DNA of 9,847 bases from Tannerella sp. oral taxon 808 (GTDB taxonomy: Bacteria; Bacteroidota; Bacteroidia; Bacteroidales; Tannerellaceae). The notes below the pieces were generated by a model. That model saw only the letters and a program-made list of their open reading frames with translations. It made no database searches and was not told the origin of the DNA. Shown here piece by piece: positions 6,862-9,847 of this stretch. Position 1 is the stretch's first letter. Each line of letters opens with the position of its first letter. Where the stretch lies: the NCBI GenBank assembly GCA_002890585.1, contig MIQB01000074.1, positions 1 through 9,847 on the forward strand, read 5' to 3'. Position numbers and translations under genes: made by a program.

Positions 6862-7469
6862 GGCTGTGGGGCGTTAGTGGGTGAGACTTGGGCGGTCATG
6901 CCGGCGATGAACTCTAAGGAGGCGAGGTCGGCGACGAACCAGCGCTGGCGGGCTTGCAGGATGACGTAGCCCACGGCGCCGGAGAAGAGTCCGACGACGG
7001 TGGTGGCGAAGGCGATCTGCATGTTGTAAGCCATCGAGGCGACGTCGCCCGTAGCCAGCCCGGCCAGTGCGGGGCCCATAGGGATGAGTGTGCCCATGAG
7101 TCCGAGGATGGGGCCGAACTTGGTGAGCATGCGGCAGCGACTCAGGTCGGCGTCGGCGCGCACTTCGTACTCGGCCAGGATGCGGTCGACGTGCGGCGTG
7201 TCGGGCGTGGCAGCGATGCGGCGCACGGCCTCGGTGAAGTCGCGTTCGGCCGAGGCTTCGATGGTGGGCAGGAGGGCGTCGAGGTGCGCGCCGTCCCACG
7301 CGTCGAGCTGCTGCTTGAGGCGGCCCGCCTGCTTGGTGCGACGCAGGTATTGGTTGAAGAAACCGCCGAGCATGAGTATGCTGCGGATGAAGAAGTAAAG
7401 CAGACCTACGACAACGGGGACTAACAGCCCGTTGGAGATCCAAAAGAGGATGTTTGATACGTATTCCAT
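6858..7469 (-). CDS. hmuU: HmuU, MotA/TolQ/ExbB-type proton channel protein
   Basis: At 203 residues, this fits the MotA/TolQ/ExbB family. A first membrane helix lies at about 13-35, followed by a cytoplasmic helical segment (36-115, rich in Arg, Glu and Asp). The family core is at 116-172: LTKFGPILGLMGTLIPMGPA, then a second hydrophobic stretch around MAYNMQIAFATTVVGLFSGA. The GP...GLMGTLIPMG motif is the clearest signature. In hmu operons this protein is thought to work with HmuV to couple proton-motive force to heme uptake or processing. The start at 7469 gives a sensible N-terminus and has an A-rich upstream sequence without a Shine-Dalgarno. It is separated from hmuT by 464 bp of repeats, unusually far for a partner gene, so it might have its own transcript; I found no TAnnTTTG element in that spacer. 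Confidence 0.88.
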   Translation of the reverse strand: MEYVSNILFWISNGLLVPVVVGLLYFFIRSILMLGGFFNQYLRRTKQAGRLKQQLDAWDGAHLDALLPTIEASAERDFTEAVRRIAATPDTPHVDRILAEYEVRADADLSRCRMLTKFGPILGLMGTLIPMGPALAGLATGDVASMAYNMQIAFATTVVGLFSGAVGYVILQARQRWFVADLASLEFIAGMTAQVSPTNAPQP

Positions 7470-7485
7470 TGTTGTTTAATGTAGG

Positions 7486-7657
7486 GGGCGCATCGTATAC
7501 GCCCTTGGGTAGTAGGGGCGGGCCTTGTGCCCGCCCTGGGATAGTAGGGGCGGGCCTTGTGCCCGCCCTGGGGTAGTAGGGGCGGGCCTTGTGCTCGCCC
7601 TGGGATAGTAGGGGCGGGCCTTGTGCCCGCCCTGGGGTAGTTTTGGGGCTTCGCCCC
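7486..7657. repeat. Cluster of GC-rich hairpins with four 32-bp tandem units
   Basis: The 32-bp units run 7510-7541, 7542-7573, 7574-7605 and 7606-7637. Each carries GGGCGGGC-CTTGT-GCCCGCCC, an 8-bp stem with a 5-nt loop. Unit 3 has one change (GCTCGCCC) that still pairs as G-U in RNA. The block is flanked by a GGGCG/CGCCC hairpin (7486-7490 with 7500-7504) and a GGGGC-TTC-GCCCC hairpin (7645-7657). The mRNA from hmuT to hmuU would therefore contain about six consecutive stable hairpins. Such intercistronic palindromes resemble REP elements; effects on mRNA stability or attenuation are inferred. Confidence 0.85.
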
Positions 7658-7683
7658 GGTAGTTATAACGATAAAACCACTGT

Positions 7684-7878
7684 GCAGGTCTTGCATGGTC
7701 GCTTCACACACTTTGAAACCACTGTGCAGGCCTTGCATGGTCGTTTCACACACTGTGAAATCGTCACGCAAGCCTTGCATGGCCTTTTCACACACTGTGA
7801 AATCGTCACGCAGGCCTTGCACAGTCATTTCACACACTTTGCCGCCATCCGCAGGCTTTGCATGGCCATAGTTACACC
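7684..7878. repeat. Second 42-bp repeat array (about five units)
   Basis: Units run 7684-7725, 7726-7767, 7768-7809 (42 bp each), 7810-7850 (41 bp) and a degraded fifth from 7851. The shared core reads GCAGGCCTTGCATGGTCG followed by TTCACACACTGTGAAA, with substitutions between copies. Units 2 and 3 contain TTTCACA-CAC-TGTGAAA-type dyads; units 1 and 4 have CTTTG in place of CTGTG, which breaks the symmetry. Divergence between units shows it is older or under less homogenisation than the array at 5347. There are no spacers, so it is not CRISPR. Confidence 0.85.
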
Positions 7879-7933
7879 GGCGGAAGTAGAGGCGCCCCTC
7901 GTGAGAGCCTTGCTCCGACTATCCATCCGAAGG

Positions 7934-8626
7934 CTATGATTTCTTCTGAAGCCTCCGCCGCACCGCAGTGAGCAACCATCCGACAAGCGTGAGCCCAAGG
8001 AGCAGACCGAGGGTGCCGAGGCAACCGAGCCAGTCGACGGGGGCGCTGTGCGAGATGACGGTGTTGGAGGGGTGGAAGACGGCGCTGCAGACGGTCAGCA
8101 GGAAGAGCAACAGGGTGAGCAGCATGATGAGCTCGATGAGCAGCTCCTTGCCGCCGATGAGGCTGCGGGCAAAGAGCGACGCGGCCACGAACACGACGAC
8201 TACCCCCGCGGCCAGCCCCCACGTGACGGTCATGAAGGCGACGCCGGGCAGGGAGAAGAGCAGGTTGATGTGGAGGTAGAAGAGGGCGGGGAAGACGAGT
8301 AGCGAAGGCATGTGGCGCACGAGGGTGGTGTACCACGCGAAGCGCCGCCCGGGCTCGCGGCCAGGCAGGCGGGCTAAGCAGAAGTAGACGGTCAGCAGGC
8401 TGTCGACCATCACCACAAGGGAGATGTCGAAGAGGGCCGAACGCTCCGACAGCATGCGCTGCACCTGCAGCTTGTTCAGCTCCACGACGTACGGGTGGGA
8501 GAGCACCACGAACACGCCAAGCAGCACACTGAAGGCGATGCGATAGCGCCGGTCGGGCAGCAGGGTGGTCATGAAGAGGCTCTTCACCACAGCGAAGAAG
8601 GCGAGCAGGAGGAAGAGGTTGTCCAT
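7934..8626 (-). CDS. hmuT: HmuT, polytopic membrane protein of the heme-uptake operon
   Basis: This 230-residue, very hydrophobic protein has about seven predicted membrane segments at roughly 4-22, 28-46, 66-84, 105-123, 127-150, 161-184 and 197-222, and ends in a basic tail RRRLQKKS. I recognise no catalytic motif. Position between hmuS and hmuU matches the hmuT gene of P. gingivalis-type hmuYRSTUV operons, whose product is an inner-membrane protein of unknown mechanism, so the symbol rests on gene order as much as on sequence. Several His (for example His44, His105, His119, His185, His193) lie in or near membrane segments and could contact heme, but this is speculation. It could be a permease component working with HmuS and the HmuU/HmuV pair. 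Confidence 0.75.
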   Translation of the reverse strand: MDNLFLLLAFFAVVKSLFMTTLLPDRRYRIAFSVLLGVFVVLSHPYVVELNKLQVQRMLSERSALFDISLVVMVDSLLTVYFCLARLPGREPGRRFAWYTTLVRHMPSLLVFPALFYLHINLLFSLPGVAFMTVTWGLAAGVVVVFVAASLFARSLIGGKELLIELIMLLTLLLFLLTVCSAVFHPSNTVISHSAPVDWLGCLGTLGLLLGLTLVGWLLTAVRRRLQKKS

Positions 8627-8630
8627 AATC

Positions 8631-8752
8631 GAAAAGTGAAAAGCTAAAAGTGAAAAGCTAAAAGCTAAGCCAGGTACGGGAGAGAGGGGGAACTCTCGCG
8701 CCCCTCCTCCTCCTGCCGGCAGGACTTTTCGTTTTTAGCTTTTCGTTTTTAG
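8631..8752. repeat. Inverted 14-bp repeats spanning the hmuS-hmuT spacer
   Basis: The left arm has AAAAGTGAAAAGCT twice (8632-8645, 8646-8659) plus AAAAGCTA. The right arm has CTTTTCGTTTTTAG twice (8725-8738, 8739-8752). The arms are near-complementary: in the mRNA, GAAAAGCTAAAAACGAAAAG can pair with the other arm at 18 of 20 positions. A perfect 12-bp palindrome CCTGCCGGCAGG lies at 8712-8723 between them. The last right-arm unit contains the hmuS stop codon, so the hmuS tail and the repeat overlap. It may control read-through or stability between hmuS and hmuT (inference). Confidence 0.75.
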
Positions 8753-9847
8753 TTCTTCTTCCTTCTGCGGATGATGAGGAACAGGGCGATGGCTACGACA
8801 AGCGCGATGGCTGCGATGAGGATCACGTGGCGGCCGGTGGTGTCGGCCGTCTCGTCGATGGCGTTCTGCTTGTCCTTCTCAAGGACGACGCTCTTGGCAC
8901 CCTTGTCGGAGAGGTTCGCTTCGCGCGCCTCGGCGATCTTCTGCTTGTACTGGGCAGCGGCCGAGGCGTCGGCCTTCGAGGCGATGAAGTCCTTCAGCTT
9001 GGCGTTGTCGCAGACGAAGCCGGAGCATGCCGGGCCGTACTTGTTCACCGTCTCGGTGTGCACGCGGGCCAGCTCAGCGATCTGCTCCGGCGTAGCTTTC
9101 CACATGCCTTTGCGGATCGTCTCCATCATCACGGCCGTGATCTCCTCTAGCGTGGCCGGGTTTTGCTCGCGGAAGAACTCATCCACCTTGAGGTCGTACT
9201 TATCCTTGACGTAGACATCGAAGATCTCATCCCACAGCTCGTTGTCGATCACGGACGGCTTCATCACGTTCCAGGCGTAGGTGTTGCGGACGGTCTCGGC
9301 AAAGACGCCGGCCGACGAGGCCTCGCCCTTCATCTTCTCCTTGATATAGGTCGGATTGAGGATCGTCGTGCGTGCCTCCACACCGATGGCTTCCTTGACT
9401 TCCTGCATACGCACGTTGCTGCGGTTGCGGTAGTCGCTGAGGTAAGCGTCGGGGTCCTTGCCGGTGACGTGGCGGACGGACAGGTTCATGCCGCCCATGA
9501 ACTCGTAGACGTGATCGAGGCTGAGGGCGCCCCAGGTGTTGCTCTGGCGTGGCTGAATGACGACGTCGGTGCGGGTCAGCGCGGCCTCGAAAGCGTATTG
9601 GCGGAACAGCTCCCACTGCTTTTCACTGCCGTAGAAGGCGCCCATGTTATGGATATACGTCTCAGCGATCTCGGACTCCTTCTCCCAGCGGTCGCCGCTC
9701 TCCACCATGCCTTGGATGCCCGTGCCATAGTTGCCATTGACACCGCCAAAGACGCGATAGGTGGCCATCTCCTGCGCTTCACGCGGCGAGAGTCCCTTCG
9801 ACAGCAGTGCGCGCTGTGCTTCGGTGACGCCCTCGGAGACTTGGTTG
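8749..9847 (-). CDS. hmuS: HmuS, CobN-like chelatase-family protein, C-terminal 366 residues
   Basis: The frame stays open to the right edge of the window, so this is the C-terminal part of a protein whose family is usually well over 1000 residues. It belongs to the CobN/BchH chelatase superfamily: YRVFGGVNGNYGTGIQGMVE, NTWGALSLDHVYEFMGGMNL and NPTYIKEKMKGEASSAGVFA are typical of its C-terminal domain. HmuS proteins of heme-uptake operons are this type and, from recent work as I recall it, are linked to anaerobic removal of iron from heme rather than cobalt insertion. Unlike soluble CobN, the chain ends in a linker rich in Ala, Lys and Glu, one membrane helix (VILIAAIALVVAIALFLII) and RRRKKN. 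The basic tail should be cytoplasmic, placing the catalytic domain in the periplasm (inference). The internal Met at 9768 is not the start: codons up to 9847 read NQVSEGVTEAQRALLSKGLS and continue the family fold. The gene is first of the minus-strand genes seen here, and hmuR may lie beyond the window. Confidence 0.9.
   Translation of the reverse strand, partial: NQVSEGVTEAQRALLSKGLSPREAQEMATYRVFGGVNGNYGTGIQGMVESGDRWEKESEIAETYIHNMGAFYGSEKQWELFRQYAFEAALTRTDVVIQPRQSNTWGALSLDHVYEFMGGMNLSVRHVTGKDPDAYLSDYRNRSNVRMQEVKEAIGVEARTTILNPTYIKEKMKGEASSAGVFAETVRNTYAWNVMKPSVIDNELWDEIFDVYVKDKYDLKVDEFFREQNPATLEEITAVMMETIRKGMWKATPEQIAELARVHTETVNKYGPACSGFVCDNAKLKDFIASKADASAAAQYKQKIAEAREANLSDKGAKSVVLEKDKQNAIDETADTTGRHVILIAAIALVVAIALFLIIRRRKKN

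Larger units (their letters stand above)
7470..7933. other. Repeat-filled spacer inside the hmu operon
   Basis: These 464 bp between hmuT and hmuU contain no supported gene. Frames open on both strands are translations of the repeats. The hmuU-proximal part (7486-7657) is GC-rich hairpins, the middle (7684-7878) is a 42-bp array, and the last 55 bp before the hmuT stop look unremarkable. Confidence 0.75.

Noticed and set aside
7510..7878. CRISPR array candidate in the hmuT-hmuU spacer
   Set aside because: Two different tandem repeats abut without spacers, and units diverge by substitution as ordinary tandem repeats do.
7421..7939. Coiled-coil-like 14-residue repeat proteins on either strand of the hmuT-hmuU spacer
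   Set aside because: They are translations of the 32-bp and 42-bp repeats. The part reading AGTRPAPT is a familiar artefact of GC-rich hairpin repeats.
1..9847. tRNA, rRNA, transposase or phage genes
   Set aside because: I looked for them by eye on both strands and found no cloverleaf, rRNA segment, transposase motif or integrase motif.

Overview
The window looks like chromosome from a GC-rich member of the Bacteroidales (Tannerella/Porphyromonas-like). This rests on gene content and style: a Bacteroidales-type TPR protein paired with an outer-membrane beta-barrel, a HmuY-type hemophore lipoprotein, the hmuSTUV heme-uptake genes, Bacteroidetes-like TAnnTTTG promoter sequence and little Shine-Dalgarno sequence. 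Species cannot be fixed by reading. No tRNA, rRNA, transposase or CRISPR array was seen.

Layout. Positions 1-340 are non-coding, with hairpins and a candidate promoter. Positions 341-5220 hold a plus-strand gene pair: a 1000-residue exported TPR protein and a roughly 600-residue outer-membrane beta-barrel protein, separated by a small hairpin repeat. Positions 5221-5716 are non-coding and crowded with structure: a 15-bp-stem hairpin after the barrel gene, four 42-bp tandem repeats each carrying a 14-bp palindrome, further hairpins and an AT-rich Fur-box-like inverted repeat. They lead into hmuY (5717-6400, plus strand). A strong hairpin terminator separates hmuY from a convergent minus-strand operon, read right to left: hmuS (cut by the window end), hmuT, hmuU, hmuV. 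The operon has two unusual spacers. One, between hmuS and hmuT, is built of inverted 14-bp repeats. The other, 464 bp between hmuT and hmuU, holds four 32-bp hairpin repeats and about five copies of another 42-bp repeat.

Function. HmuY would capture heme at the cell surface. The outer-membrane receptor HmuR, not present here, would import it. HmuS, a CobN-like protein anchored by one C-terminal membrane helix, would act on heme at the periplasmic face. HmuU (ExbB/TolQ-like) and HmuV (ExbD-like, DUF2149) look like a proton-channel energising pair, with HmuT as a polytopic membrane partner. The TPR/barrel pair has no assigned function and may be an envelope assembly or transport module.

The most unusual material is the repeat architecture around the heme genes. 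Two unrelated tandem arrays both have a 42-bp period (about four turns of B-DNA), and each unit carries a palindrome or near-palindrome. One array lies upstream of hmuY and the other inside the hmuSTUV operon.
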